A stretch of DNA of 64,000 bases from Microvenator marinus (GTDB taxonomy: Bacteria > Myxococcota_A > Bradymonadia > Bradymonadales > Bradymonadaceae). Position numbers and translations under genes: made by a program. Location of the stretch: contig NZ_CP042467.1 in assembly GCF_007993755.1 (NCBI RefSeq), forward strand, positions 1,836,001 through 1,900,000, given 5' to 3'. The notes under the pieces were generated by a model. The model worked only from the letters and a program-made list of their open reading frames with translations, was not told the origin of the DNA and did not search any database. Shown here in pieces: positions 1-8,907 of the stretch (within the stretch, counting starts at the first letter, position 1; each line of letters starts with the position of its first letter).

Positions 1-2474
1 CGAAAATTGCCGCGCAACTCAGCCATCCAAACATCGTTCAAGTCTACGAGCTAGGCCAGCAGGACGAGCATCTTTACATTGTGATGGAGTACGTTCACGG
101 ACGTGATTTGAGGACGGTGCTCGACACCTCCAAAGACATCGGCTCGCTTCCCGTGCACATGTCGGTTGGAATCGTGTCTCAGGCGGCGGCAGGCCTGCAT
201 CATGCGCACTTCCAGACCGACGAGTCCGGTGAACCCATGCGCGTGGTCCATCGCGACGTCTCGCCGCAAAACGTTTTGGTTGCCATCGACGGGCACGTCA
301 AAGTCTGTGATTTCGGAATCGCACGGGCTGAGGACCGGATTCATCACACCAAACAAGGTCAGTACAAAGGCAAGATCTCGTACATGAGTCCCGAGCAATT
401 CGAGACATCAGAGCTCGACCATCGCGCCGATATCTACGGCCTCGGTGTGCTTCTTTACGAGGCGACTACTGGCCACCGGCTCTATGAAGCGGACACTGAC
501 TTGGAGATGCTGAGGCTTCTGAGTATCGGCGATTTTAAGGCGCCGAGCGTGCTGAGTCCTGGCTTTCCTCGCGACCTTGAAGCCATCATCCTCAAGGCCA
601 TCGCGCGCGACCCGAACGACCGATTTCAAACGGCCCAGGAGTTCCAACTCGAGCTCGAAGGGTGGATGGAGACGAATGCTTCGCGAGTCAGTCCGATACA
701 GATCGGGCGCTTCATGCAGACGCTTTTCCCGGAACTGGCGGATCCAAAGACGGTCACTGCCGAACAACAAAAAGTCCATAGCGCGCGGACCGTCACTCAT
801 GACCAGAAGACCTTGCGTTCAAGCCCGGACTCTTTCGAATCCAGCATGCTCGAAGAAGCGCGACCTCCTGCCAAGCCACATTGGGATGAGCCCGATGAGA
901 CCTTGATCGTGGAGATGCCCAAAGAAGCCCCTGCAGCAGAGACCAAGGAGATTCCACAATTCGATCCCCCTGTGGACGACCAGACTCAGACTGCGGAGAT
1001 GGACGCCTTTTCACGAGAAGCCATTCGGCAGGAACTTGAGCGGGCACAGCCAAAACCCGTGGAGGCACCAAAGCCCGTTGAGAAGAAGGTTGAGCTTCCG
1101 AAGCCCAGTTTTGCGGCCGGACCACCGGCAGCTGCTCTTCCGAAGCCTAGTTTTGGTCAGGCATCGAACATCGCAAGTTCACCGGCGCCAATAGGTCCAT
1201 CGACGAATTCGGAGGCCAAGCCCCAAGGTGAGCCGGTCCTAACGCGGACAGAGCCCGCGTCTACGGGGCCTCCAGCTTCACTACACCCACCGACGGCTTC
1301 AGGGCCCAAGGCACAAGGTGCGCCTGTTGCAGCGCGGCCAGCGCCCGCGGCCAGGCCAGCACCGACAAGCGATTTTAGCGACGACATCCCAGTTCAGTGG
1401 AAGCCAGAAAAGCAAAAAGGCCCGATCCTGATGGCGATTGGGGTTCTCCTCTTGGTCTTGGCTGGATTTGGAATCTTCTATGTAAGCCTTAACAGCGAGT
1501 CTCAGCTGACCAAAGACGCTGAAGCTACAAGGATCGACCCAGAACTCCTGGAAGAAGAACCGATTCCGGTCCCGGAAATGGTGAGCGTCGCGCTTGAGAG
1601 CAATCCGCCCGGCGCCACCTGGGTGGTCAATGGCCTGCTCGCGGAGACGCGCGGTACCGAAGTACAAATTCGTCAGGGCGTTGAAAACCACGTAACCGCG
1701 CTGCTCGCCGGGCATGAGCCTGCCCATATGCGCGTTCAGGGCACCGCAAGTACCTCGCCGCGCGTGGTAGAACTCAAGCCTGCGAACACCAACAAAAAGG
1801 CGTCCTTGGCTATCGTCACCGAACCGCCAGAGGCCGTGGTCTACATCAACGGTGAGGAGCGCGGGCGCACACCCGCGACTATTCAGGACCTGGACGCCGG
1901 GGTCGAGTACCACGTGGAGCTGACGCGCGAAGGACGGTTTGGCTACGCTGGATTTGTGGAGCTAGTTGCGGACTCAGAAAACCTCATCAAGGCTGACCTT
2001 CCAGCCACAGACTCAGCGGCAAAACGCTTTGTCGAAGTGGTGTTTGGGGCGATTCCCCGCGGACTGACCGTGGAAGTTAACGGCGAGCCAACGGGCCAAA
2101 CGCCTTTCCGAAAGAACTTCCCGAGGGGTGAGGTTATCTCGATTACGTTCGACGGCCCGGACCACGCGCGAAGCGAGAGAGTCGCCCAGCTCGACCATAT
2201 GGGCACGATTGAGTTCAGGCATTGGCTCGACGAGCAGGCACGCGAAGAAGGCACCATCTCGGTGGAGGTCTCGCCATCCGGCGGAACGCTCTACGTGGGC
2301 CCGAACGCACACGGCGAAGGCGTATCTAGGCTCAAGCTCAAAGAAGGAACCTATCCAGTGGTGGTTGAGCATCTCGGGCAGCGGCTCCGCGCCACCGTGG
2401 ACGTGTTGCCGAAGACGCACACTGACTACGTGCTGACAATCTCCGGCGACACCCTCCAAGTTTCCACCAAGTAG
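1..2474 (+). CDS. Ser/Thr protein kinase with C-terminal PEGA repeats (5' end outside window)
   Basis: A eukaryotic-type Ser/Thr kinase that probably senses envelope signals and phosphorylates cytoplasmic targets. The frame is open from base 3, so the glycine loop and VAIK lysine lie upstream of the window. Visible are the catalytic loop HRDVSPQNV (about 249-275), the DFG motif (about 309-317) and an activation-segment SPEQ. A long Pro/Ala/Lys-rich juxtamembrane linker follows (about 780-1400), then one membrane segment (about 1425-1490). The extracytoplasmic part has four PEGA-like beta modules, starting near 1580, 1800, 2030 and 2250. HRDVSPQN is the usual catalytic loop in myxobacterial kinases. 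Kinase call sure; ligand unknown. Confidence 0.95.
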   Translation, partial: KIAAQLSHPNIVQVYELGQQDEHLYIVMEYVHGRDLRTVLDTSKDIGSLPVHMSVGIVSQAAAGLHHAHFQTDESGEPMRVVHRDVSPQNVLVAIDGHVKVCDFGIARAEDRIHHTKQGQYKGKISYMSPEQFETSELDHRADIYGLGVLLYEATTGHRLYEADTDLEMLRLLSIGDFKAPSVLSPGFPRDLEAIILKAIARDPNDRFQTAQEFQLELEGWMETNASRVSPIQIGRFMQTLFPELADPKTVTAEQQKVHSARTVTHDQKTLRSSPDSFESSMLEEARPPAKPHWDEPDETLIVEMPKEAPAAETKEIPQFDPPVDDQTQTAEMDAFSREAIRQELERAQPKPVEAPKPVEKKVELPKPSFAAGPPAAALPKPSFGQASNIASSPAPIGPSTNSEAKPQGEPVLTRTEPASTGPPASLHPPTASGPKAQGAPVAARPAPAARPAPTSDFSDDIPVQWKPEKQKGPILMAIGVLLLVLAGFGIFYVSLNSESQLTKDAEATRIDPELLEEEPIPVPEMVSVALESNPPGATWVVNGLLAETRGTEVQIRQGVENHVTALLAGHEPAHMRVQGTASTSPRVVELKPANTNKKASLAIVTEPPEAVVYINGEERGRTPATIQDLDAGVEYHVELTREGRFGYAGFVELVADSENLIKADLPATDSAAKRFVEVVFGAIPRGLTVEVNGEPTGQTPFRKNFPRGEVISITFDGPDHARSERVAQLDHMGTIEFRHWLDEQAREEGTISVEVSPSGGTLYVGPNAHGEGVSRLKLKEGTYPVVVEHLGQRLRATVDVLPKTHTDYVLTISGDTLQVSTK

Positions 2475-2561
2475 CCGGACCCTTACGTGTACAATTTGGG
2501 AGATTCATGGTAGCGTCCGCGCAACTTTTGGCGCGCCGATGCGCCCCGACCGGTACCACCA

Positions 2562-4487
2562 ATGACTTCATTTCTGGATAGACTCAAAGAAGGCCCTCTC
2601 GTTTTTGACGGCGCCATGGGAACACAGCTCTACGAGCGAGGCATTTTCATCAATAAGTCTTTTGATGACGCAAACTTGTCGAACCCCGCTCTGGTGCAGG
2701 CTATTCATGCGGATTACGTGAGGGCGGGAGCCGATATCATCTCCACCAACACCTTCGCGGCAAACCGTATCAAATTGAAGAGACACGGTCTTGAGGACAA
2801 GGTTCGGGACATCAATCGCGCAGGCGTTGAGCTCGCGCGCGCGGTGTGCCCTGAGGAGTGCTTCGTAGCTGGCTCTATCGGCCCCACGGGCCAGATTCCG
2901 ACCATGATGAGCGATTCGGAGCTGCAGGAGATTCGGGCGGCGTACGCCGAACAAGCATTAATCCTGGCCGAAACAGGCGTGGACCTGATTGCGCTAGAAA
3001 CATTCAGGCTTTTGAGCGAAATCCGAATCGCCATCGAGGCCATCAAGTCCGTATGTGAACTCCCTATCGTAGCCCTGATGGCCTTTGATAGCGAACACCG
3101 CACTGGCGATGGCGCAACTCCTGAGCGAGTGGCCCGGCTCCTTGTGGAATGGGGCGCAGACGTGATTGGGGCGAACTGCCTCGAGGGTCCCCACGTGGTC
3201 TTCGACGTGGTTGAAGAGATGGTCAATCACGGCGTTCCGGTATGTGCCATGCCAAACGCTGGATACCCCAGAAAAGTGGACGAACGTCTAATCTACATGG
3301 CCACGCCCGAGTACTTTGGTGTGTACGCACGTCGCTTTTTCAAAGCTGGAATCGCCATCGTGGGTGGCTGCTGCGGAACGGGGCCCGAGCATATCCAGGG
3401 CATTAGCGCTGCCGCTCGCATGATGGGCGGAGGTCGGTCCACGAAGCCCAAAGCTAGACTCTCAGTGGTTGAGTCCGCCCAGGTCGCGGGGCTCGCCGAG
3501 GTGCCTCTGGCAGAGCGTTCGGGGCTTGCCGCAAAGCTGCAGCGTGTGTGGCGAGATCGGATTTGTCAGGGAAGTGCACCGGTCAACCGAGAGAATTTTG
3601 TGGTCAGCGTTGAGGTCAATCCTCCCGCGGGCCTCGACCCATCGAAGTCGATCAACGCCGCAAAAATGCTTCAGCGCCACGGCATCGACGTGATCAATAT
3701 TGCTGATGGCCCACGCGCATCGGTCCGCATGGCGAACTGGGCCATGGCCTCCATGGTGCAGCGTGAGCTCGACATGGAGGTGATCGTTCACCTCTGTGGG
3801 CGCGACCGCAACCTGCTTGGGCTTCAGTCCGACGTGCTCGCCTACCACGCGCTTGGCCTGAACAATCTGGTGGTCGTCACGGGCGACCCGCCAAAAGTTG
3901 GTGATTATCCACATGCGACCGCAGTTTTTGACCTCGATAGCATCGGCATCCTGAAGATGATCAACAACTTCAATCGAGGCATCGATCCAGCTGGCCGAGA
4001 CGTAGGTGCCACCACGCAATTCTTTTGTGCGTGCGGGGCTGAGCCGGCCGCTGCCGACTACGAACGCGAACTTAGACGCCTCGAGGAGAAGAAGGCCGCG
4101 GGTGCATCGTTTGTGATGACGCAACCGGTCTACGACCCAGCTGTGTTGGACAAGTTCCTCAGCGATATCGAGCATCTCGGACTGCCCGTCTTGGTAGGAA
4201 TTCTACCGCTCGCGAGCTACCGAAACGCTGAATTCTTGCACAATGAGGTCCCAGGGATGTCGGTCCCGGACGATGTTCGCAAACGCATGAAGGATGCGGG
4301 CGAGGACGCTGCTCAAGAGGGCGTAAGAATCGCCAAAGAGACACTCAACGCCGTGGTGGACCGCGTGGTCGGGGCATATATCATGCCGCCCTTTGGTCGC
4401 TACCACACCGCCGTCGAAGTCTTGAGCGATATCCCAGGTTACTCGGTGGACGCCGCACCCCAAGCCAGCGAAGCCGCCCAGAGGTGA
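2562..4487 (+). CDS. Bifunctional homocysteine S-methyltransferase / 5,10-methylenetetrahydrofolate reductase
   Basis: Two fused one-carbon enzymes, 641 residues. The N-terminal half (about 1-300) is a zinc-dependent homocysteine methyltransferase barrel: it has FDGAMGT near the start and the three zinc ligands C206 (GANCLEGP) and C270-C271 (GGCCGTGP). The C-terminal half (about 340-620) is an FAD-dependent MTHFR barrel (SVEVNPPAGLDPSK; TQPVYDP). It has the architecture of Bacillus YitJ-type fusions and lacks the cobalamin domain of MetH. No clear Shine-Dalgarno sequence precedes the ATG. cysK follows 3 bases after the stop, so the pair probably links methyl-group and cysteine metabolism. I looked for a SAM or SAH riboswitch in the 87-base leader and saw none. 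Confidence 0.93.
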   Translation: MTSFLDRLKEGPLVFDGAMGTQLYERGIFINKSFDDANLSNPALVQAIHADYVRAGADIISTNTFAANRIKLKRHGLEDKVRDINRAGVELARAVCPEECFVAGSIGPTGQIPTMMSDSELQEIRAAYAEQALILAETGVDLIALETFRLLSEIRIAIEAIKSVCELPIVALMAFDSEHRTGDGATPERVARLLVEWGADVIGANCLEGPHVVFDVVEEMVNHGVPVCAMPNAGYPRKVDERLIYMATPEYFGVYARRFFKAGIAIVGGCCGTGPEHIQGISAAARMMGGGRSTKPKARLSVVESAQVAGLAEVPLAERSGLAAKLQRVWRDRICQGSAPVNRENFVVSVEVNPPAGLDPSKSINAAKMLQRHGIDVINIADGPRASVRMANWAMASMVQRELDMEVIVHLCGRDRNLLGLQSDVLAYHALGLNNLVVVTGDPPKVGDYPHATAVFDLDSIGILKMINNFNRGIDPAGRDVGATTQFFCACGAEPAAADYERELRRLEEKKAAGASFVMTQPVYDPAVLDKFLSDIEHLGLPVLVGILPLASYRNAEFLHNEVPGMSVPDDVRKRMKDAGEDAAQEGVRIAKETLNAVVDRVVGAYIMPPFGRYHTAVEVLSDIPGYSVDAAPQASEAAQR

Positions 4488-4490
4488 TGG

Positions 4491-5414
4491 ATGAAACTAC
4501 CCTCGATCGTTGATCTGGTCGGTCAGACACCACTTTTAGTGCTTAAGCGTATCGGGCATGACTCTGGGGCTCAGATTCTGTGTAAAGCCGAATTTTTTAA
4601 TCCGCTCAGTTCGGTCAAGGACCGAATCGGCAAGGCGATGGTCGAGGACGCCGAGGCGCGCGGCGTGCTCAAACCGGGCGTCACGGTTATCGAGCCCACC
4701 AGTGGGAATACTGGCATCGCGCTCGCCTATATTTGCGCGGCGCGCGGCTATAAACTCATGCTCACCATGCCGGACACCATGAGCCTTGAGCGGCGCTCAT
4801 TGCTCAAGGCGTTGGGCGCCGAGTTGGTGCTGACGCCGGGTGGCCTTGGAATGCAGGGCTCGGTAGAAAAAGCCCAGGAACTTTCGGCAGAAATCGCAGA
4901 ATCGATCATTCTTCAACAGTTTGAAAACCCCGCAAACCCAAGAATTCACGAGGAAACCACCGGGCCAGAAATCTGGAACGCTACGGCCGGTGAGGTCCAT
5001 GCGATTGTGACCGGCGTTGGAACCGGCGGGACAATCACGGGAATCTCGCGCTATTTCAAAGCGCGCAACCCGGAGTTCAAGGCCATCGCCATCGAACCCG
5101 AGGGCTCGGCCGTACTTTCCGGAGGAGAGCCAGGTCCGCATCGAATCCAAGGGATCGGTGCCGGCTTCGTGCCTAAAAACCTCGACCGTGACGTCATCGA
5201 CGAGGTGATTACCGTGTCCGACGACGAGGCCATGGAAATGACCCGCCGACTCGCGGCGGAGGAAGGCATCTTCGTGGGAATTAGCGCCGGCGCAAACGTG
5301 TGCGGAGCCCTAAAAGTTGCCTCTCGGAATGAATACCGCGGCAAGAACGTAGTCACTCTATTATGCGACTCGGGCGAGAGATATCTCTCGACCCCACTCT
5401 TTCGCGACCACTGA
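4491..5414 (+). CDS. cysK: Cysteine synthase A (O-acetylserine sulfhydrylase)
   Basis: A PLP enzyme making cysteine from O-acetylserine and sulfide. The PLP lysine is K43 in NPLSSVKDRIG. The substrate loop PTSGNTGIALA and the phosphate-binding GTGGTITG are present, and the C-terminus LLCDSGERYLS is typical. At 307 residues it is a normal CysK length without a CBS-type extension. It starts 3 bases after the methyltransferase-MTHFR gene, preceded by GAGGTGATGG, so the two are almost certainly cotranscribed. Specificity for O-acetylserine rather than O-phosphoserine is inferred from overall likeness. Confidence 0.94.
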   Translation: MKLPSIVDLVGQTPLLVLKRIGHDSGAQILCKAEFFNPLSSVKDRIGKAMVEDAEARGVLKPGVTVIEPTSGNTGIALAYICAARGYKLMLTMPDTMSLERRSLLKALGAELVLTPGGLGMQGSVEKAQELSAEIAESIILQQFENPANPRIHEETTGPEIWNATAGEVHAIVTGVGTGGTITGISRYFKARNPEFKAIAIEPEGSAVLSGGEPGPHRIQGIGAGFVPKNLDRDVIDEVITVSDDEAMEMTRRLAAEEGIFVGISAGANVCGALKVASRNEYRGKNVVTLLCDSGERYLSTPLFRDH

Positions 5415-5429
5415 CCACGAGACGTTGAA

Positions 5430-6188
5430 ATGCGACTAGCACCCTTCATGACCCTTTGCTTTCTTCTCCTCTCCACCACAGTCAGTGCTCAGGAGAGCGC
5501 GGAAGATATCATCGACAAAGCCTTGGACCGAAACGCGATGGGTTTCCAAAGCGGAATGGCCAACCTGGAGCTCAACATCGAGGATTCCAAAGGCGTCAAA
5601 ATCGAGCGACGCCTCGAAGTTCGGTCGCGAAAAATCTCGGAGCGCACCCACACCCTGGTCAAGCTGACAGCGCCCAAAGAAGTGTTTGGACAGTCATTTC
5701 TCTTTGCCGAAGGAAGCGGTGAAAACGACGTCTGGATGTACATGCCGGCGTTCAAAGTTACTCGCCGCATCGAGGGAAATCAGAAGAACGGCTCATTCTT
5801 GGGCTCCCATTTTACTTATGCCGACTTCGAATCTCGGGACCTCAAAGAGGCCACACACAAACGACTCGAGGACGAGAAGATCGGCAACACGCCGGTGTTC
5901 GTGATCGAATCGGCCCCAAAAGACAAGACGTCCGAGTACTCCAAGACCGTGTCCTACATCCGTCAATCCGACCATATACCGCTCAGAATTCGGTTTTTTG
6001 GCAAAGACTCTAAGGTTGCGAAAACGCTCTTCATCGAGAAGCTAGACAAGACCGAGAAGGGCCAAACCTACGCAAAACAAATGACGCTTCGCCCCGAAGG
6101 CGGCGGTCACACGACCATCATCATTTCGGCGCTTTCGGAAGCTGAGATTCCGGAGTCTGTGTTCTCCAAAGATCAGTTGGGTAAATGA
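5430..6188 (+). CDS. Outer-membrane lipoprotein-sorting-type protein (LolA-like, COG2834)
   Basis: A 252-residue exported protein. The N-terminus (MRLAPFMTLCFLLLSTTVSA) is a signal peptide with probable cleavage after SAQ. The mature part has the LolA-like half-barrel pattern of COG2834 proteins: FLFAEGSGENDVWMYMPAF and a basic RRIEGNQKNGSFLGSHFTY segment near the middle. In other bacteria such proteins often sit with an MMPL/RND transporter and an outer-membrane protein; here only the latter is found, and it overlaps by 4 bases (ATGA). The protein probably carries or binds a lipid-like ligand in the periplasm. It is not classical LolA, and the cargo is unknown. Confidence 0.8.
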   Translation: MRLAPFMTLCFLLLSTTVSAQESAEDIIDKALDRNAMGFQSGMANLELNIEDSKGVKIERRLEVRSRKISERTHTLVKLTAPKEVFGQSFLFAEGSGENDVWMYMPAFKVTRRIEGNQKNGSFLGSHFTYADFESRDLKEATHKRLEDEKIGNTPVFVIESAPKDKTSEYSKTVSYIRQSDHIPLRIRFFGKDSKVAKTLFIEKLDKTEKGQTYAKQMTLRPEGGGHTTIIISALSEAEIPESVFSKDQLGK

Positions 6189-7765
6189 CGCGACTCACGC
6201 TCTTCGCCTCGATGCTCGTCTTCATGGCGCAGGCCCAAAGTCTGGCGGCCGAAGAATTGATCTTTGACCCCGAAAACCCCTCGGCACCCGACGAAGAAGA
6301 GACCATCTTCGACCCAGAAAATCCCGGAAGCACCGGCGCTCCCACTACCGAGCCCGAGCCCGCTGAACCCGCCCCGCCCTCCAACACCTACCTCGTACTC
6401 TCGTGGGCTTCACGCTCGCAGATAGACACGCAATGGCAGGACGACGAGGACCACGTGGAACATATCGCGGAGTTGGGGCTACGGCTCGACTCAGAGATCT
6501 CGCCCTCGTTGCGCGCGTTTGTGGACCTTGAACTCGAGCATTGGGGCGCATGGGGACAAGACCAACCCAGCCGCTATGCGGCTGACGTGCGGCTCGGTGA
6601 GGCATACGTCGCGTGGCGCCGGGACTCGTGGAGTATCCGCGCTGGCAATCTTGTCACGCGTTGGGGAAGTACCGACATCACGCGGCCCTCCGACGTCATC
6701 AACCCGGTGGACCTCACGGATCTTGGCGCGGGCGCGCTAACACGAGTCGCCCAACCAGCAGCAGAAATAGGCACAGGAGGCTCTAATTGGCGACTCACTG
6801 GCGTTTTGGTCCCCTTCTTCGTCGGTAACCGCACGTGGACCTTCGGCCGCGACACGGCGCTCTGGAGCCCTCAGAACCCGGCTGCTGAGTCACTTCCAAT
6901 CTCCAAGATCGCAAATCGCCTACTCGACCCGAGCATTCAGGACGACGTGCAACCAGCGCTCAGCGCGACCCGAGTGCCCGACGAAACGCCTGAAAACGTC
7001 AGCTTTGGCTTTCGAAGCACCACCACGCTCGCCAACACGGACCTCGCCCTCGGCTGGTACTACGGCTGGGACAGGACGCCTTCGCTTCAGATCAATTCGG
7101 AGTTCAGAGGGATATTGGAGACTGTGGCGTCTGACGAGGCCTTCCTCAACGACTTCAACTTTCTGGAGCTGGTCGGAAGAAACCCCGAATTGATCGGCCA
7201 ATTCAACACGCTTTCTGAATCGCTTCAAAACGGCGAAAGTGCGCTTGAAATCTATCACGAACGCCTGATGACGATGAGCGCTGAAGTCTCTCGCTACGTC
7301 GGCCCAATTGGCGTCAGAGCCGACGTCGCCTTCCAGCCCGAGAAGACCTATGTACGCCAGGACTTAAGCACCGAGCGCAAACCAACCATCTCGGGCGCGC
7401 TGGGCCTATCATGGGAGAATCTCAACGCCGAAGACGACTTCTTTACTCTGACGGTAGAAGGCTTTGTGGTGGAGCCGATCGGTGGCGAAGAGTACCTCGG
7501 CGTGGGGCGGCGCGCGCTGGGCATGGCTAGCCTTGTGGGTTGGGCCCTACCTGCTCCGAGCCTCGAGATTCAACTCGCGAGCGTCTGGACGGCGAGCAAC
7601 GAGGACCTCATCCTAGCGCCCTCGGTCACATGGAAAGGCCTTGAGCACATGAAGGTCCGCGCCTACGCCATGTTGTTCGAAACATGGGGAGGCTCGGCGA
7701 TTTCAAACGCCAAGATTCTGGACCAAAATGATTTTGTGGGGATTGAGCTCAGCGGTCAGCTGTAG
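6185..7765 (+). CDS. Predicted outer-membrane beta-barrel protein
   Basis: A 526-residue exported protein translationally coupled to the LolA-like gene (ATGA overlap). A signal peptide (about 1-21) is followed by an acidic, Pro-rich linker with IFDPENP/FDPENP written twice and a Glu-Pro run (about 22-65). The rest alternates polar and hydrophobic or aromatic residues in short strands (LRAFVDLELEHWGAW, YVAWRRDSWSIRAGNLVTRWG), as in large porin-like barrels, and ends in a strand VGIELSGQL. It resembles the outer-membrane partner of COG2834 proteins (DUF1302-like), but I cannot assign a family firmly. The end overlaps the convergent leucine dehydrogenase gene by 10 bases. Confidence 0.7.
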   Translation: MTRLTLFASMLVFMAQAQSLAAEELIFDPENPSAPDEEETIFDPENPGSTGAPTTEPEPAEPAPPSNTYLVLSWASRSQIDTQWQDDEDHVEHIAELGLRLDSEISPSLRAFVDLELEHWGAWGQDQPSRYAADVRLGEAYVAWRRDSWSIRAGNLVTRWGSTDITRPSDVINPVDLTDLGAGALTRVAQPAAEIGTGGSNWRLTGVLVPFFVGNRTWTFGRDTALWSPQNPAAESLPISKIANRLLDPSIQDDVQPALSATRVPDETPENVSFGFRSTTTLANTDLALGWYYGWDRTPSLQINSEFRGILETVASDEAFLNDFNFLELVGRNPELIGQFNTLSESLQNGESALEIYHERLMTMSAEVSRYVGPIGVRADVAFQPEKTYVRQDLSTERKPTISGALGLSWENLNAEDDFFTLTVEGFVVEPIGGEEYLGVGRRALGMASLVGWALPAPSLEIQLASVWTASNEDLILAPSVTWKGLEHMKVRAYAMLFETWGGSAISNAKILDQNDFVGIELSGQL

Positions 7766-8799
7766 AGTTTTTCTTCTACAATCTTGTCCGCCACCAGATG
7801 TGTTGGGAGCTCTTCTTTTGCGGCGCGCTCAAAGATATGCAGCATGGTGTCGTAGATGCCGTGAACGCGCTCTCGAACGGCATCGAGGTCGTAGCCAGCG
7901 AACTCCTGAGCCACGTTCATCAATCCACCAGCGTTGATCGCGTAATCAGGCGCGTAGAGAATTCCACGGGCCCGCAATGCCTCGCCGTGACGGTCTTGGG
8001 CCAGCTGGTTATTGGATGCACCGGCGACCACATCACACTTGAGACGGCCGATGGTTTGGTCGTTGAGAATGGAACCTAGCGCACACGGTGCGAAGATATC
8101 GCAATCCACGTCGTAAATCGCGTCCGCGCCAACTGCTTTGGCTCCGAACTCGTCCTCACAACGTTTCACACTCGCTGGGTTGATATCGGTCACGATCAGC
8201 TCGGCGCCAAGGGCGTGGAGCTCTTTTGCGAGGTAGTAGCCAACGCTACCCACACCTTGAATCGAGACCTTGAGTCCTTCCAGATTGTCGCGGCCGAACT
8301 GATGTTTCGCAGCGGCCTCGATTCCCCGACGCACACCATAAGCAGTCAGCGGTGAAGGATCGCCACTCGAGCCGCTCGCCGGATCGTAGCCGAGCACGTG
8401 ATTGGTGTGTTGTTTGACGATATTCATATCGTTGACGCTCGTACCCGAGTCTTCACACGTGATGTAGATGCCTCCCAAGGAATCTACGAACTCGCCATAG
8501 CGTGCAAAAAGCTTAGCGCGACCCTCCTCGGTCAAGCCTTTAGGCCGCATGATCACAGCCTTTCCGCCGCCATGTGGAAGCCCGGAAATCGCGGCCTTGT
8601 AGGTCATCCCGCGCGCAAGGCGCATGGCGTCGGTAATTGCCGCGTCACTGCTTTCGTACTCGATGAAACGGCATCCGCCGATTCCGGGACCAAACTTCAG
8701 GTTATGGACCGCAACGATGGCGCGAAGCCCCGTCTCTTGGTCAGCTTTGAGGTGAATTGAGCCGTACTTGAGCTCGTCCGCATAATTGAAAATATCCAC
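7756..8799 (-). CDS. Leucine dehydrogenase (Glu/Leu/Phe/Val dehydrogenase family)
   Basis: NAD-dependent oxidative deamination of branched-chain amino acids. The 347-residue length fits leucine dehydrogenase rather than the longer glutamate dehydrogenases. The two catalytic lysines fall at K68 (RGMTYKAA) and K80 (GLPHGGGKAVI), the same numbering as in Bacillus LeuDH. A Rossmann motif GVGSVGYYLAKEL follows. Translation starts at a GTG with a strong GGAGG six bases upstream (8806-8810); no ATG fits better. It is a single gene, divergent from the zinc-ribbon kinase gene, with about 108 bases between the starts. It likely feeds branched-chain 2-oxoacids to iso-fatty acid synthesis (inference). 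Confidence 0.92.
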   Translation of the reverse strand: MDIFNYADELKYGSIHLKADQETGLRAIVAVHNLKFGPGIGGCRFIEYESSDAAITDAMRLARGMTYKAAISGLPHGGGKAVIMRPKGLTEEGRAKLFARYGEFVDSLGGIYITCEDSGTSVNDMNIVKQHTNHVLGYDPASGSSGDPSPLTAYGVRRGIEAAAKHQFGRDNLEGLKVSIQGVGSVGYYLAKELHALGAELIVTDINPASVKRCEDEFGAKAVGADAIYDVDCDIFAPCALGSILNDQTIGRLKCDVVAGASNNQLAQDRHGEALRARGILYAPDYAINAGGLMNVAQEFAGYDLDAVRERVHGIYDTMLHIFERAAKEELPTHLVADKIVEEKLYS

Positions 8800-8851
8800 G
8801 ATAAGCCTCCGCTCGTGTCAGGTGTAGGTTGTATATTCGCCAGCTTCAACA

Positions 8852-8880
8852 TTCGCAAGCGGGTGTTGAGGTGCTATGCT
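8852..8880 (+). promoter_or_regulatory. Possible sigma-70-type promoter for the zinc-ribbon kinase gene
   Basis: TTCGCA (8852-8857), a 17-base spacer and TATGCT (8875-8880) lie 27 bases before the ATG at 8908. The -35 match is weak; spacing and the -10 box are reasonable. The spacer carries GTTGAGGTGC (8865-8874), a 10-mer that recurs at 30949-30958 ahead of another plus-strand gene. Confidence 0.3.
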
Positions 8881-8907
8881 CGTCTTGGCCTAAAAAGGAC
8901 CCAATTC

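Noticed and set aside
2475-2561. Possible SAM or SAH riboswitch before the homocysteine methyltransferase gene
   Set aside because: Only a loose TGGTA/TACCA repeat is present; no conserved riboswitch core is visible in 87 bases.
8815-8907. N-terminal extension of the zinc-ribbon pseudokinase
   Set aside because: The residues are unlike the family and the zinc ribbon begins exactly at the ATG at 8908.
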